Positions 15,911-25,361 are shown, counted from the stretch's first letter. The stretch is DNA of 64,000 bases from Planosporangium spinosum (GCF_049999945.1 NZ_JBLYUB010000019.1:87824-151823); one strand, 5' to 3'. The notes: a model not told the origin generated them from the sequence alone. A program made the numbers and translations.

Positions 15911-18847
15911 TCAGATCTGCACTCCCCGGCACTGCACCGTCTGGCAGCGGGCGGCCGTCCACAGCCCCGCCGGCGGGTTGAGCACCGGTGCCACCTTCAG
16001 CCCGTTGCGGCTGGTCGGTGAGCCGAGCCGGAGCGGGTCACGCCGGCTGGCCCCGGTCGGGGCGGTCGGTGTCGGCGCGGCCGTGCCCGTCGGGGTGGCC
16101 GCGGGGGTGGAGGCGCCGGGCGTCGGGGTCGTACCGGGCGCCGGGGTCGCGCCGGGCGCGGCGTCGTAGCGGAACGCCCGCGCCATCGTGACCGACCGCC
16201 CGGACGGGTCGCCGACCGTCACGTCGACGACCGAGCCGGCCGTACCGGAGGGGGTGATCACGGTCAGGCTCGACGTGCCGCGGCTCGACACGTACGCGCC
16301 CACCCCGCCGATCTTGACCACCGGGGAGGCGGGGAAGCCGGATCCGATGATCATGACCGTGGTGCCCCCACCGGCCGGGCCATTGGCCGGCGTCACCGAC
16401 GTGATGGTGATGCCGTTGCCGGTGACCGGCGACGGTGCCGGTGCCGGTGCCGGTGCCGCGGTCTGCGTCGGGCCGGGCGCCGTGGGCACGGGACCGGGGA
16501 CCGTCGGCCGGGCCGTCGGAGTCGCCCCGGGCTGGGGCGCGGCGGTCGGCTTCGGGGTGGTACCCGGAGCCGGAACGGTACCGGTCGACGGCGACGGCCC
16601 GGTACCCGGCTGCGGGCTGGTACCCGTTCCCGGCTGCGGGCTGGTACCCGTACCGGGCTGCGGGCTGGTGCCGGTTCCCGGCTGCGGGCTCGTACCGGGC
16701 GCCGGCGTCGGGCCGGTGGTCGGCCGGGGACCGCTCGTCGGCTGCGTGCCGGGCCCCGGCGTCACGCCCGGACCCGGGGTGGTACGGGGCGCCGTCGGCG
16801 TCGGCGTACCCGGCCGGGGCGAGGTGGTCACCGGAGTGGTCGTACCCGGCCGGGGCGTTCCGCCGCCCGGCGCGGTGGTCGCCGGCGCGGGTGTCGGGGC
16901 GGCGGGTGTCGGGGCGGCGGTCGCCCCGCCGACGGTGAAGACGACCGCGTTCGACGTGCCGTACGCGTACCCGGAGTCGGCGACCGCCACGAGGTCCACG
17001 ACGAGGGCGTAGTCGCCAGCGGGCAGCGTCGCGCCCACGGACGCCCGGATCCCGACGCCGGTCAGGGTCGGATCCGCCCCGGCCACGCCGGACTCGGGAC
17101 CGAGCAGGAACTGGCCGCCTGAATCGGTGGTGATCTCGGCGCCGTTGACCGTCACCGGCTGGTCGAGCACGGCGTACGTGGTGCCGCCGATGTTGGTGAG
17201 CAGGGTGGCCCGCGGCGTCACGGCGGTGCCCGCCGGTACCGCGCCCGGCGCCGCCTTCACCGTCACCGTGCCGGTGTGCGGCGTATCCGCGGTGAAGTCG
17301 TTGAACGCGGCGGCGTCGACGGTGATCCCGCTCGCGGCGAGCGCGCGGTCGGCGTTGAGCCGGGCACCGGTGATCGACTTGCCCTGGTACGCGGGGACCG
17401 GGTCGGCCGTGTCCATCAGCCGCTGGCGTACCGCGGCCGGCGCCAGGCCCGGATCCGCCGACATCACCAGCGCCGCGGCGGCGGCCACGTGCGGCGACGC
17501 CATCGAGGTGCCCTGCATCGCGGCGTACCCGCCGGGGACGGTGGAGATGATGTAGTGGCCCGGTGCGAACAGATCGACCGAGGTCGCGCCGTAGTTGGAG
17601 AAGCCGGCGACCTGGTCGGCGGCGGTCGACGCGCCCACCGAGACGATGTTGTCCAGCGGCAGGTCGGCCGGCCACTGCGGGGCCGTGTCGGTGTTGGTGG
17701 CGTCGTTGCCGGCCGCGGCCACGACGATGACACCCTTGCTACCCGCGTACACGATCGCGTCCTCCAGGTCGCGCACGCCCGACCGCGGGACGGCACCGGG
17801 GGTGGTGCCCAGGCTGGCGTTGACGACCTTCGCGCCGTTGTCGGCGGCGTACCGGATGCCCCGCGCGACGTCGGACATCCACATCGACCCGTTGGCGCTG
17901 ACCTTCACCGACATGATCGTGGCGCCCGGTGCCAGGCCGGCGGTGCCCTGGCCGTTGTTCGGGATGGCCGCGATCGTGCCGGCCACGTGGGTGCCGTGGT
18001 CGTTGCTGTCGGCCGGGTCGTAGACGGTGTTGTCGTTGTGGACGAAGTCCCAGCCCTCGCAGTCGTCGACGTAGCCGTTGTGGTCGTCGTCGATGCCGTT
18101 GCCGCAGATCTCGTTCGGGTTGTGCCACAGCGGCGGCAGGTCCGGGTGGTTGTTCTGGACGCCGGTGTCGACCACGGCGACGACGACGCCGGTACCCGTG
18201 CCGCGACGGTTGGCCTCCACCCCGTCGACGTCCGCGTCGAACACGGCGGGGTAGCCGCCGACCGTGCCACCGAGGTTCTCCAGCGCCCACAGCGACGAGC
18301 GGTACGTGTCGTCCGCGGTGGCCTGCATCAGCACGTCGGAGCGGGCGGGCAGACCGGACAGCGCGGACACCCGGTCGGCCGGCAGGTTGCCGGTCACCTT
18401 CCAGGTGGTCGGGCTCACCGGCTCGAGGTCCACCACGTCCGGGTTGGACGCCAGGGCGCGCAGCGGTGCGGGTACGTCCCTGGTCGCGCTCGCCGCCTGG
18501 GCGGCGCCGGCCGTCACGTCGACGCTGCCGCCGTCGGTCAGGATGGCCAGCACCCGGCCGTTCTCGCCCCGTTCGAGGCGGTCCACCCGGCCCTGGTACC
18601 GGGCCAGCACGGCCAGGTCGACACCGGCGCCCGACGGTGTGGCGTCGCCCGCCGCCACGATCGGCGTGTCCGCCGGTAGGTCCACCAGCACGTGCTGGTA
18701 CGAGTCGGTAGGGGGTTGCGCCTGCTGCAGGGGGCGCAGCGGCAACACGTCCGGGCCGGACATCGCCACGGCGGCGGTCGCCGTGCCGGCCAGGACGGCG
18801 GCAAGGCCACCGACCACGATCCTGCTTCGAAGCCTGTCGGTCCTCAC
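15911..18847 (-). CDS. Secreted subtilisin-like serine protease with IPT/TIG domain
   Basis: 978 residues from GTG, picked because GGGGAGGA precedes it; an ATG nine codons upstream is the alternative. A Sec signal (IVVGGLAAVLAGTATAAVAM) leads into a pro-region. The S8 catalytic domain spans about 215-500, with D227 (VVDTGV), H284 (HGTHVAG) and S448 (GTSMASP). After a beta domain (about 510-630) comes a long Pro/Thr/Gly linker with four TGTSPQPG-type repeats, then an IPT/TIG fold (about 850-935, ITSVTPANGPAGGGTTV) and a Cys-containing tail. It probably acts outside the cell or on the cell wall. It has no sorting signal. Confidence 0.9.
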   Translation of the reverse strand: MRTDRLRSRIVVGGLAAVLAGTATAAVAMSGPDVLPLRPLQQAQPPTDSYQHVLVDLPADTPIVAAGDATPSGAGVDLAVLARYQGRVDRLERGENGRVLAILTDGGSVDVTAGAAQAASATRDVPAPLRALASNPDVVDLEPVSPTTWKVTGNLPADRVSALSGLPARSDVLMQATADDTYRSSLWALENLGGTVGGYPAVFDADVDGVEANRRGTGTGVVVAVVDTGVQNNHPDLPPLWHNPNEICGNGIDDDHNGYVDDCEGWDFVHNDNTVYDPADSNDHGTHVAGTIAAIPNNGQGTAGLAPGATIMSVKVSANGSMWMSDVARGIRYAADNGAKVVNASLGTTPGAVPRSGVRDLEDAIVYAGSKGVIVVAAAGNDATNTDTAPQWPADLPLDNIVSVGASTAADQVAGFSNYGATSVDLFAPGHYIISTVPGGYAAMQGTSMASPHVAAAAALVMSADPGLAPAAVRQRLMDTADPVPAYQGKSITGARLNADRALAASGITVDAAAFNDFTADTPHTGTVTVKAAPGAVPAGTAVTPRATLLTNIGGTTYAVLDQPVTVNGAEITTDSGGQFLLGPESGVAGADPTLTGVGIRASVGATLPAGDYALVVDLVAVADSGYAYGTSNAVVFTVGGATAAPTPAAPTPAPATTAPGGGTPRPGTTTPVTTSPRPGTPTPTAPRTTPGPGVTPGPGTQPTSGPRPTTGPTPAPGTSPQPGTGTSPQPGTGTSPQPGTGTSPQPGTGPSPSTGTVPAPGTTPKPTAAPQPGATPTARPTVPGPVPTAPGPTQTAAPAPAPAPSPVTGNGITITSVTPANGPAGGGTTVMIIGSGFPASPVVKIGGVGAYVSSRGTSSLTVITPSGTAGSVVDVTVGDPSGRSVTMARAFRYDAAPGATPAPGTTPTPGASTPAATPTGTAAPTPTAPTGASRRDPLRLGSPTSRNGLKVAPVLNPPAGLWTAARCQTVQCRGVQI
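16607..16700. repeat. Four 24-bp coding repeats in the protease linker
   Basis: Units start at 16607, 16631, 16655 and 16679, each near CGGCTGCGGGCTGGTACC. They encode the TGTSPQPG octapeptide of the protease linker. Being a multiple of three, copy changes would only alter linker length. A (GGTGCC) hexamer run near 16434-16456 does the same a little further on. Confidence 0.85.
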
Positions 18848-18984
18848 CCGCGGTCCTCCCCGGTCACGCACCATCCATGGACTCTCAAGGACAGCCGATC
18901 GCCGTAGCCGGTCGGGTGAACGACGGGTGCGGGCCGGTTGCGGGTCCGCCCGCGGCCGGTCAGACCGCGACCGCCTTCAGCCGG

Positions 18985-20310
18985 TCAGACCGCGAGGTCG
19001 AGGAGGGACCCGCGCCGGCCGGGACCGCCCACCAGCCGCTCGATCAGGTCAGCGTGAACGGCGCGCGCGGTGGACAGCACCGCGATTCCCGTGGAGAACC
19101 GGTTCTGCGCGAGGGCCAGCTGCACCGTGGCGGTGCCCAGGTCGGTGTCGCTCATCCGGGCCGCCGCCGCGGTCAGGCCGTCCGCGGTGACGTCCGCGAC
19201 CTGCGCCGACCGGGTCAGCGCGGTCGCCTGCGCGCCGAGCGTGGTGCGCGTCGACATCACCTGTGCCAGCGCGCTGTCGATGGCGTCGACGCCCGCCTGA
19301 CCGGGTGTCCAGCCGGCCAGCCCCAGCGCCCGCGTGTCGAGCAGCGGGATCACCGCGTCGAACCCGTCGCCGGCGTCCGCTCCCTGTTGGACGTACAGCC
19401 GGACCGGCTTCTCCCGCTGGGCGGGGACCTCGGGCCGGCCGGGAACGCCCGGTACGGCGTCGGCCCCGCCGGTGGTCGTCGGATTGTCCAGGCCGAGCGA
19501 GGCCGTGGCCCCGCCCGTGACGGTCACGCTGCTCGCCGCGCCGGTGTCCCCCGCGGTCACGGTCAGCGCACCGCTGCCGGTCAGGGCGAAGGCCACCCCG
19601 GCCAGCGCGGCGGCGGTCGTCGCGTCGGCGCCGGCGAGCGCGGCCGTCCACGCCGTCCGTACCCCGGACAGCGCGTCCTGCGCGGTGGCGTACGTGTCCG
19701 GTGCGAGGTGCAGCGTGAGGGTGCTGCCGGCGGTGGACACGGTCAGGTCGTCCCCGGCTGCGGCCGGGGGAGCGGTGCCACCGCCCGGGGCGCCGACCGC
19801 GAACGCGCCGAACGGCGACCCGGTCAGGACCGCGGCCCGCGCCGGCACCGGAGGGACCGGCACCACGGCGGGCTGGTAGGGCACGGCGGTTCCGGGCTGC
19901 CCGGTGAACACCGGGCGGCCGGAGACGCGCAACGCCAGTACGGCGTCGATGCTTGCCAGGCCCTGCCGCGCCTCGACGTCGAGGGCGGCCCGCCCGTCCG
20001 GGCCGAGGGCCCCGTTGCCGGCCTGTACGCCGAGCTCACGCAGCCGCTGCAGGATGCCGGTGACCGTGCCGAACGCCCCGTCGATGGCGGTGAGGGAGTC
20101 GACGACCTCCCGCACGCCCTTCGCCGCGACCGTCAGCCCCCGCGCCCGCGTGGTCAGGTCGGTGGAGACGCTCAGGCCGGCGGCGTCGTCCGCGGCGGAG
20201 TTGATCCGCCGTCCCGAGGCCAGGCCGGCCTGCACGGCCCGGACGGCGGCAGCCGATCGCCCGAGCGCGTTGACCGCGCCCGAGCCGCCGCTCATCACGA
20301 TCCCGATCAC
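18985..20310 (-). CDS. Flagellin-like protein, no flagellar neighbours
   Basis: 441 residues from GTG (VIGIVMSGGSGAVNALG) behind GAGGGGAC. The N-terminal 110 residues are a flagellin D0/D1 coiled coil: LASGRRINSAADDAAGLS matches the near-universal 'L.sG.rInsAaDDAAGl' motif, followed by VVDSLTAIDGAFGTVTGILQRLRELGVQAGNG. The C-terminal 110 residues (AIDSALAQVMSTRTTLGAQ to IAVLSTARAVHADLIERLV) form the matching helix. Between them is a variable Ala/Gly/Thr-rich insert of about 200 residues. Flagellins are exported by the flagellar machinery and self-assemble. No other flagellar gene is in the window. It may serve motile spores, or be a repurposed filament protein. Confidence 0.8.
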   Translation of the reverse strand: MIGIVMSGGSGAVNALGRSAAAVRAVQAGLASGRRINSAADDAAGLSVSTDLTTRARGLTVAAKGVREVVDSLTAIDGAFGTVTGILQRLRELGVQAGNGALGPDGRAALDVEARQGLASIDAVLALRVSGRPVFTGQPGTAVPYQPAVVPVPPVPARAAVLTGSPFGAFAVGAPGGGTAPPAAAGDDLTVSTAGSTLTLHLAPDTYATAQDALSGVRTAWTAALAGADATTAAALAGVAFALTGSGALTVTAGDTGAASSVTVTGGATASLGLDNPTTTGGADAVPGVPGRPEVPAQREKPVRLYVQQGADAGDGFDAVIPLLDTRALGLAGWTPGQAGVDAIDSALAQVMSTRTTLGAQATALTRSAQVADVTADGLTAAAARMSDTDLGTATVQLALAQNRFSTGIAVLSTARAVHADLIERLVGGPGRRGSLLDLAV

Positions 20311-20380
20311 GCTGTCCCCTCGGCACTCTCCGGCTGTTCGGACCATCGGCGTCGAGGCGGGTGAGTTGAGAGGAATCGGG

Positions 20381-20396
20381 CCGGCCGGGCGGCCGG
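20381..20396 (-). terminator. Short stem-loop after the AMP-binding gene
   Basis: CCGGCC-GGGC-GGCCGG, a perfect six-pair hairpin directly after the stop at 20398. It is short but well placed for the leftward gene. Confidence 0.35.
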
Positions 20397-20397
20397 G

Positions 20398-21798
20398 TCA
20401 GGCCACGGGCGGGGTCAGCCCCAGGAAGCCGGGCAGGTCCAGGCGGCGGATCTTGCCGGTGCTGGTCCGGGGCAGGTCCGGCACGAGGTGGTACTCCTTC
20501 GGACGGCGGGCCGGGGCGAGCCGCTGCCGCGCGTACCGGTCCAGGGCGGCGACGTCGACGGACCCGACGACGGCCGCGGCCAGCCGCTGCCCCCAGCGGT
20601 CGTCGGCCACCCCGAACACGGCGACCTCGGCCACGCCGGGGTGCTCGGCCAGGACCAGTTCGACCTCGCGCGGGTACACGTTGACGCCGCCGGTGATGAC
20701 CAGGTCGTCGCGGCGCCCGTCGAGGTACAGGTACCCATCGGCGTCCAGCCGGCCGACGTCGCCGACGGTGAACTCGTCGCCGTGCCACGCGGCGGCCGTC
20801 TTGGCCGCGTCGCCCCAGTAGCTGAAGCGGGCGTACCCCGGTACCCGGCACCAGATCACGCCGTCGGCGTCCACCCGCAGCGACCGGCCCGGCCGGGCCC
20901 GGCCCACACTGTCCGGCCGGGCCGTCCACTCGGCCGTCGAACAGGTGGTGAACTGGCCCTCGGTGGAGCCGTAGAACTCGTACACCGAACCGGGCGGGAA
21001 CGCCTCGACGACCCGTCGTTTCAGCGGGTACGGGCAGGGCTCCCCGGCGTGCGCCAGCAGCCGGAACGACGACAGGTCGGGCCGGCCGGGCCCGGCATCG
21101 GCGGCGGCCAGCAGCCGGCGCAGCTGCGTCGGTACGCAGAACGCCGTCGTCGGCCGGTACCGCGCGATGACGTCGAGCATCCGGGTCGGGTCGAAGCGGC
21201 CGGGCAGGATCACCGTGCCGCCGCGCAGCAGCGTGCCCATGGCGAAGCGCAGCGGCGCCGAGTGGTACAGCGGCGAGAGCACCAGATGCCGGTCGCCTTC
21301 GGCGAACCCCCAGAGCGCGACCTCCTCGTCGAGCAGGGCTCGGGCATCCGCCTCGCCGAGGACACCTGACCAGACGCCCTTGCGCCGCCCGGTGGTACCC
21401 GAGGTGTAGTGCATCGGCCGGCCCAGCGGGACCGGGGCGAGGTCGGCCGGCGGCCCCGCCAGCAGCCGGTCCAGCCCGGCCGCGTCGTCCACCACCAACG
21501 CCGGCCGGCAGTCGGCGAGGACGTGCGCGCGCTCGTCGGCCGGCATCGCCGGATCGGCGACCACCGGGACGATCCCGCACCGCAGCGCGCCGAGGACGGT
21601 CGCGAGCAGGCCGGGTGACGGGGCGAGCAGCAGGGCCACCCGGTCACCGGGGGAGAGCCCGGCCGCGACCAGCGCCCCGGCCACCCGTCGCTGCTGCGCC
21701 TCGCTGTCGGACCCTGTCACGATCGCCACCACCGTCGAACGGTACCCGGCGGGCTGATGGGGAACAGAACGGACAGGTGGGGTGTTGACCCGGGACAC
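20398..21798 (-). CDS. AMP-dependent acyl-CoA synthetase-like (ANL superfamily) enzyme
   Basis: 466 residues from GTG. Landmarks of the ANL fold are intact: phosphate loop YTSGTTGRRKGV, YEFYGSTEG, GDVGRLDADGYLYLDGR then DDLVITGGVNVYPREVE, and the C-terminal catalytic lysine in RTSTGKIRR. The enzyme should activate a carboxylate as its AMP ester and probably load it on CoA. It is shorter at the N-terminus than typical acyl-CoA synthetases (about 500-550). The acid is unknown. It is divergent from the TPR gene, with 28 bases between their starts, so their promoters must overlap. Confidence 0.88.
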   Translation of the reverse strand: MSRVNTPPVRSVPHQPAGYRSTVVAIVTGSDSEAQQRRVAGALVAAGLSPGDRVALLLAPSPGLLATVLGALRCGIVPVVADPAMPADERAHVLADCRPALVVDDAAGLDRLLAGPPADLAPVPLGRPMHYTSGTTGRRKGVWSGVLGEADARALLDEEVALWGFAEGDRHLVLSPLYHSAPLRFAMGTLLRGGTVILPGRFDPTRMLDVIARYRPTTAFCVPTQLRRLLAAADAGPGRPDLSSFRLLAHAGEPCPYPLKRRVVEAFPPGSVYEFYGSTEGQFTTCSTAEWTARPDSVGRARPGRSLRVDADGVIWCRVPGYARFSYWGDAAKTAAAWHGDEFTVGDVGRLDADGYLYLDGRRDDLVITGGVNVYPREVELVLAEHPGVAEVAVFGVADDRWGQRLAAAVVGSVDVAALDRYARQRLAPARRPKEYHLVPDLPRTSTGKIRRLDLPGFLGLTPPVA

Positions 21799-21826
21799 GT
21801 CACATGATCGGCAAGGGGGCGGGCGC

Positions 21827-22255
21827 GTGGTTGACCTTTACGAGGAGTACGAGCGGGCCGTCAGGATCTTCGGCGCGGGCGACCCGATCGGCGCGGCCAA
21901 CGCGCTCGGGCCGATCGTGGCCGCCGAGCCGGAGAACACGTCGGTACGGCTCCTGCTGGCGCGGGCGTACTACCACTCCGCGCAGCTACGCCGGGCCGAG
22001 GAGCAGTTGCGCTGGCTGGTCGACCGGGACCCGACCGACCACTACGCGCACTTCGTCCTCGGTCGCACGCTGGAGCGGCTCGGCAAGCACGGGCAGGCGC
22101 TGCCGCACCTGCGGATGGCGGTCGCGATGCGGCCGCTGGACGACTACGCGGACGCGCTGCGGCGGGTGGAGGCCCGGGCGGGCGCCGGCGGGGCGGCCGG
22201 CGGCCGGCGCCCGCCACCGGGAACCTCACCCGGTCCGGGTGGTACCCGGACGTGA
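21827..22255 (+). CDS. TPR-repeat protein
   Basis: 142 residues from GTG behind AAGGGGG; an upstream ATG-like extension is less likely because it covers the divergent start. Three consecutive TPR-like helix pairs are visible: ANALGPIVAAEPENTSVRLL, ARAYYHSAQLRRAEEQL with DPTDHYAHFVLGRTLERLG, and GQALPHLRMAVAMRPLDDY. The tail is Gly/Pro-rich and disordered. No membrane segment. It is presumably a cytosolic adaptor; the partner is unknown. Confidence 0.8.
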   Translation: MVDLYEEYERAVRIFGAGDPIGAANALGPIVAAEPENTSVRLLLARAYYHSAQLRRAEEQLRWLVDRDPTDHYAHFVLGRTLERLGKHGQALPHLRMAVAMRPLDDYADALRRVEARAGAGGAAGGRRPPPGTSPGPGGTRT

Positions 22256-22305
22256 GTGGGTAGCGGACACCTTCGGTAGGCACGTACCTCATACCGGAGG
22301 TTGTC

Positions 22306-22911
22306 ATGCGAGCACCACTCGTCGCCGGCATCGTGGCCGCCGGCTGCGCGGCCCTGGCGGTACCCACCGCGGCGGTGGCGGCGCCGATCAGCCAGACTCC
22401 CGCCCCAGGGCCGAGCGGGCCGGCCCCCACCGGCGCGCTCACCGCCCAGGACCGGACCTTCCTCACCGAGGCAGCCCAGGGCGCCCGGTTCGAGGTGGCC
22501 GGCGGTCGGCTCGCCGCCGACCGGGGCGCCGACCAGCGGATCAGGGCGTTCGGTGAGCGGATGGTCCGCGATCACAGCCGGGAGTACCAGGAACTGCAGA
22601 ACCTCGATCGTCGCCTGGGTGTGGCCCCGCCGGCCGGTGTCGCCCCCGAGCAGCAGAAGATCCTCGCGATCTGGTCGGGCGTGCGCGGCGGGCCGTTCGA
22701 CTGCTCCTACGCCCCGGTGATGTTCGCCGACCACCAGAGCGACGTGACTGCGTTCATGATGGCGGCCGGGCACACCGGCAACCCGGCGGTCCGCGCCTTC
22801 GCCCAGTCCCAGCTGCCGATGCTGCGCCAGCACCTGCAACTGGCCGACAGGAACCTCAGCGGCCTGAACTGCGCGGCGCCGCCGCGGACGCCCTCGGCCA
22901 CGTCGTCGTGA
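22306..22911 (+). CDS. Secreted DUF4142 protein
   Basis: 201 residues, ATG behind GGAGG. A Sec signal (LVAGIVAAGCAALAVPTAAVAA) is followed by a Pro-rich linker and a four-helix DUF4142 domain (about 45-180): LTAQDRTFLTEAAQGARFEV, FGERMVRDHSREYQELQ, ADHQSDVTAFMMAAGHTGNPAVRAFA. The family is ferritin-like in helix pattern and occurs widely as periplasmic or secreted stress-linked proteins without a proven activity. Two Cys may form a disulfide. Confidence 0.82.
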   Translation: MRAPLVAGIVAAGCAALAVPTAAVAAPISQTPAPGPSGPAPTGALTAQDRTFLTEAAQGARFEVAGGRLAADRGADQRIRAFGERMVRDHSREYQELQNLDRRLGVAPPAGVAPEQQKILAIWSGVRGGPFDCSYAPVMFADHQSDVTAFMMAAGHTGNPAVRAFAQSQLPMLRQHLQLADRNLSGLNCAAPPRTPSATSS

Positions 22912-22968
22912 CCCCACCCGGCCACGGGCCGTCGTCGCTCGGCCGGTCGTCGTCCAGACGGTCGTCGT

Positions 22969-23106
22969 TCAGACCGTCATCGTGATGATGCCGGCGAGTC
23001 CGAGGAGCGCGACCAGGCACACCATCACCAGGGTCAGGCTGTCGGCGGTGACGGTGCTGGTCCGATCGGTGCTGTCGATCTCGAGCGTGGTCTCGAGCGT
23101 GGTCAT
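22969..23106 (-). CDS. Small single-span membrane protein (45 aa)
   Basis: MTTLETTLEID-type start, ATG 6 bases after GGAGGGG, which decides the start against a longer Arg-rich reading. Residues about 20-43 are one hydrophobic helix (SLTLVMVCLVALLGLAGIITM). The N-terminal 20 residues are Thr/Asp-rich. I do not recognise a family. It is divergent from the acetyltransferase gene and convergent with the DUF4142 gene. Confidence 0.55.
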   Translation of the reverse strand: MTTLETTLEIDSTDRTSTVTADSLTLVMVCLVALLGLAGIITMTV

Positions 23107-23281
23107 GGCGCCCCTCCAGGTCCTGCCGTGCGGTACGGTCCGTGGCCGGCGGGCACGGCGTCGCGGTGCCCGCCGGACTCTCGGCCTACGGGTCGGGTTA
23201 CCCGGCCGTCGTGGCCGTGACACGACGAACCGGTGAACGGACTCGGGAGGTTGATCACACCATCGGCGTTAGAGTGCCGGG

Positions 23282-23710
23282 GTGCGGATAGAGATCCTCC
23301 GGGAGGTCACCGACGACGTCGTCGCGGCGTTCGCGCGGCTGCTCCCGCAGCTGTCCGAGTCGGCCGGCGCCGTCGATCGGGCCACAATGGACCGGGTGGT
23401 CGCCGCCGAGGCCAACACCGTCCTGATCGCACGGTCCGCCGGTGCGATCGTCGGCACGCTCACCCTGGTCACCGTCCCGACCGTGACGGGGCTGCGGGCC
23501 CGGATCGAGGACGTGGTCGTCGACGCGTGTGCGCGCGGGCAGGGGGTCGGCGCCGCGCTGACGGAGCGCGCCCTCGACCTCGCCCGGTCCGCCGGTGCGT
23601 CGTCGGTGGAGCTGACCTCCCGCGCCTCCCGGGTCGCCGCCAACCGGCTGTACCAGCGGCTCGGTTTCCAGCGCCGCGAGTCCAACCTGTACCGGTACCC
23701 GCTCCGCTGA
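23282..23710 (+). CDS. GNAT-family N-acetyltransferase
   Basis: 142 residues from GTG. The fold is complete: AcCoA-binding motif A in ARIEDVVVDACARGQGVGAAL (RGQGVGA is the pyrophosphate loop), then SVELTSRASRVAANRLYQRLGFQRRESNLYRY, the classic motif B region. The substrate is not predictable. It ends in a perfect palindrome shared with the convergent exporter operon. Confidence 0.88.
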   Translation: MRIEILREVTDDVVAAFARLLPQLSESAGAVDRATMDRVVAAEANTVLIARSAGAIVGTLTLVTVPTVTGLRARIEDVVVDACARGQGVGAALTERALDLARSAGASSVELTSRASRVAANRLYQRLGFQRRESNLYRYPLR

Positions 23711-23727
23711 GCGGGGCGCCCCGCTCA
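23708..23727. terminator. Perfect 20-base palindrome overlapping a stop codon
   Basis: TGAGCGGGGC followed at once by GCCCCGCTCA. The TGA is the stop of the acetyltransferase gene. It lies between convergent genes and probably ends transcription in both directions. Confidence 0.6.
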
Positions 23728-23774
23728 ACCGGTCATCTCCGGTAGCGGGGCGCCTTCCGGCACGACGACGGTGC

Positions 23775-25361
23775 TCAGCCGACGTCGCGCCGGCGCAGGC
23801 CGACCAGCCCGGCCGCGGTCAGCGTCGCGGCGACCGCGGCCAGCCAGAGCAGCGGCGTGGCCGTGAACGCGCTGCCGGGCAGCTTCGGTACGTGCGCGAA
23901 CGGCGAGACGTCCACCAGCCACTGGTCGAGCTTCAGCAGCGCACCGAGTTCCAGCAGCAGCAGGCAGGCGACGAGGGCCGCCCAGGCCAGCGCCGCCAGT
24001 CGGGGTGCGAGGCCGAACAGGGCCACGCCGACGCCGGCGAGTACCCAGGCCGCCGGCAACTGCACCAGCGCGGCGGCGAGCAGCCGCGACACCTGACCGC
24101 CGACGTCGTGGCTCTGGATCCCGTACGCCAGGCCACCGCCGACGCCCGCCACGGCGAGCAGCACGGCCGTACCCGCGAACGCGAACACCAGGTGACTCGC
24201 CGCCCACGGGATCCTGCCGACCCGGGTGGCGAGCAGTGGCTCCACCCGCCCACCGGTCTCCTCGGCGCGTAACCGCAGGGTGGCCTGCACCGTGTAGACC
24301 GCCGCGACCAGGCCGGTGAGACCGAACGCCGTCGCCAGGTACGCATCGACGAGCCCCTTGTGTCCGCCCATCCGGGCCATCAGGTCGGTGATCTGCTGGT
24401 TGGTGCCGACCGCGTCGCCGATCCCGCCGGCGGCGCCGCCGAGGACCGCCCCGACCAGCGCCATGCCGACCACCCAGCCGATCAGGATGCCGCGGTGCAG
24501 CCGCCAGGCCAGCGCCAACGTGCTGCGCAGTCCGGGGGCGGCCTGCGCCGGGCCGGGCCGCTGCGGCAGCAGCCCGGCGCCCAGGTCGCGGCGGCCGGCC
24601 AGGGTGTACGCCGCCGCGGTGGCCACCGCCGCCAGGGCCACGGCCAGCCCCAGCGCCCACCACCGCTCCCCGGCGAAGGGCCGCACGCGCAGCGCCCATC
24701 CGACCGGCGACAGCCAGGTCAGCCACGTCGGACCGGTGTCGCCGACGGCGCGCAGCAGGTACGACGCGCCCAGGACGGCGGCGGCGAGGGCGGTGGCGGA
24801 CCGGGCGCTCTCGGTGAGCTGGGCCGCCGCGGCCGCGACCGCCGCGAACACCAGACCCGTGACGCCGATCGCGACGCCCATGGCCACCGCTCCGGCGACC
24901 GGCAGCCCGGTACCCACCAGGCCGAGCGCGGTCAGCACGACGATGGCCAGGTCGGCGAGGCCGATCTCCAGCAGTGCCGCGGTGAGCGGGGCGTACCGGC
25001 CGACCACGCCGGCCCCGATCAGCTCCGACCGGCCGGTCTCCTCCTCGGTGCGGGTGTGCCGCACGACCATGAGGAGGTTCATCAGCGCGACCAGGACCAG
25101 CTCGGTCACGCCGATCTTCCAGGCGGTGAGGCCGCCCAGGGAGGCCCGGAACAGCGGCCCGTTCAGGGCGACCAGCGACGGGTTGGAGACGGCCCCGCCG
25201 ACCTGCTGGATGGTGTGTTCGTCGGGGTAGAGCTTCTGGTACTGCGCCGCCGTGCCGGCCGGCATGATCGCGATGATGAGCACCCACACCGTCAGCCGGA
25301 CCCGGTCGAGGCGCAGCGCCAGTCGTGCCAGGGCGCCGGTACCCGTCAGTGGCCCGGTCAT
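23775..25361 (-). CDS. ABC-2 type exporter permease (twelve-helix form)
   Basis: 528 residues starting MTGPLTGTGALARLALRL, ATG overlapping the ATPase stop as ATGA. It contains two repeated halves of about six membrane helices each (LRLDRVRLTVWVLIIAIMP and LAWRLHRGILIGWVVGMAL mark the two halves). This doubled ABC-2 permease is typical of actinobacterial antibiotic exporters of the TipA/tetronasin-resistance type. With the ATPase it should form a drug or lipid exporter. The substrate is unknown. Confidence 0.88.
   Translation of the reverse strand: MTGPLTGTGALARLALRLDRVRLTVWVLIIAIMPAGTAAQYQKLYPDEHTIQQVGGAVSNPSLVALNGPLFRASLGGLTAWKIGVTELVLVALMNLLMVVRHTRTEEETGRSELIGAGVVGRYAPLTAALLEIGLADLAIVVLTALGLVGTGLPVAGAVAMGVAIGVTGLVFAAVAAAAAQLTESARSATALAAAVLGASYLLRAVGDTGPTWLTWLSPVGWALRVRPFAGERWWALGLAVALAAVATAAAYTLAGRRDLGAGLLPQRPGPAQAAPGLRSTLALAWRLHRGILIGWVVGMALVGAVLGGAAGGIGDAVGTNQQITDLMARMGGHKGLVDAYLATAFGLTGLVAAVYTVQATLRLRAEETGGRVEPLLATRVGRIPWAASHLVFAFAGTAVLLAVAGVGGGLAYGIQSHDVGGQVSRLLAAALVQLPAAWVLAGVGVALFGLAPRLAALAWAALVACLLLLELGALLKLDQWLVDVSPFAHVPKLPGSAFTATPLLWLAAVAATLTAAGLVGLRRRDVG

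Noticed and set aside
16607..16700. Possible CRISPR-like array of 24-bp repeats
   Set aside because: Units are contiguous without spacers and encode the Pro/Gly linker of the protease.
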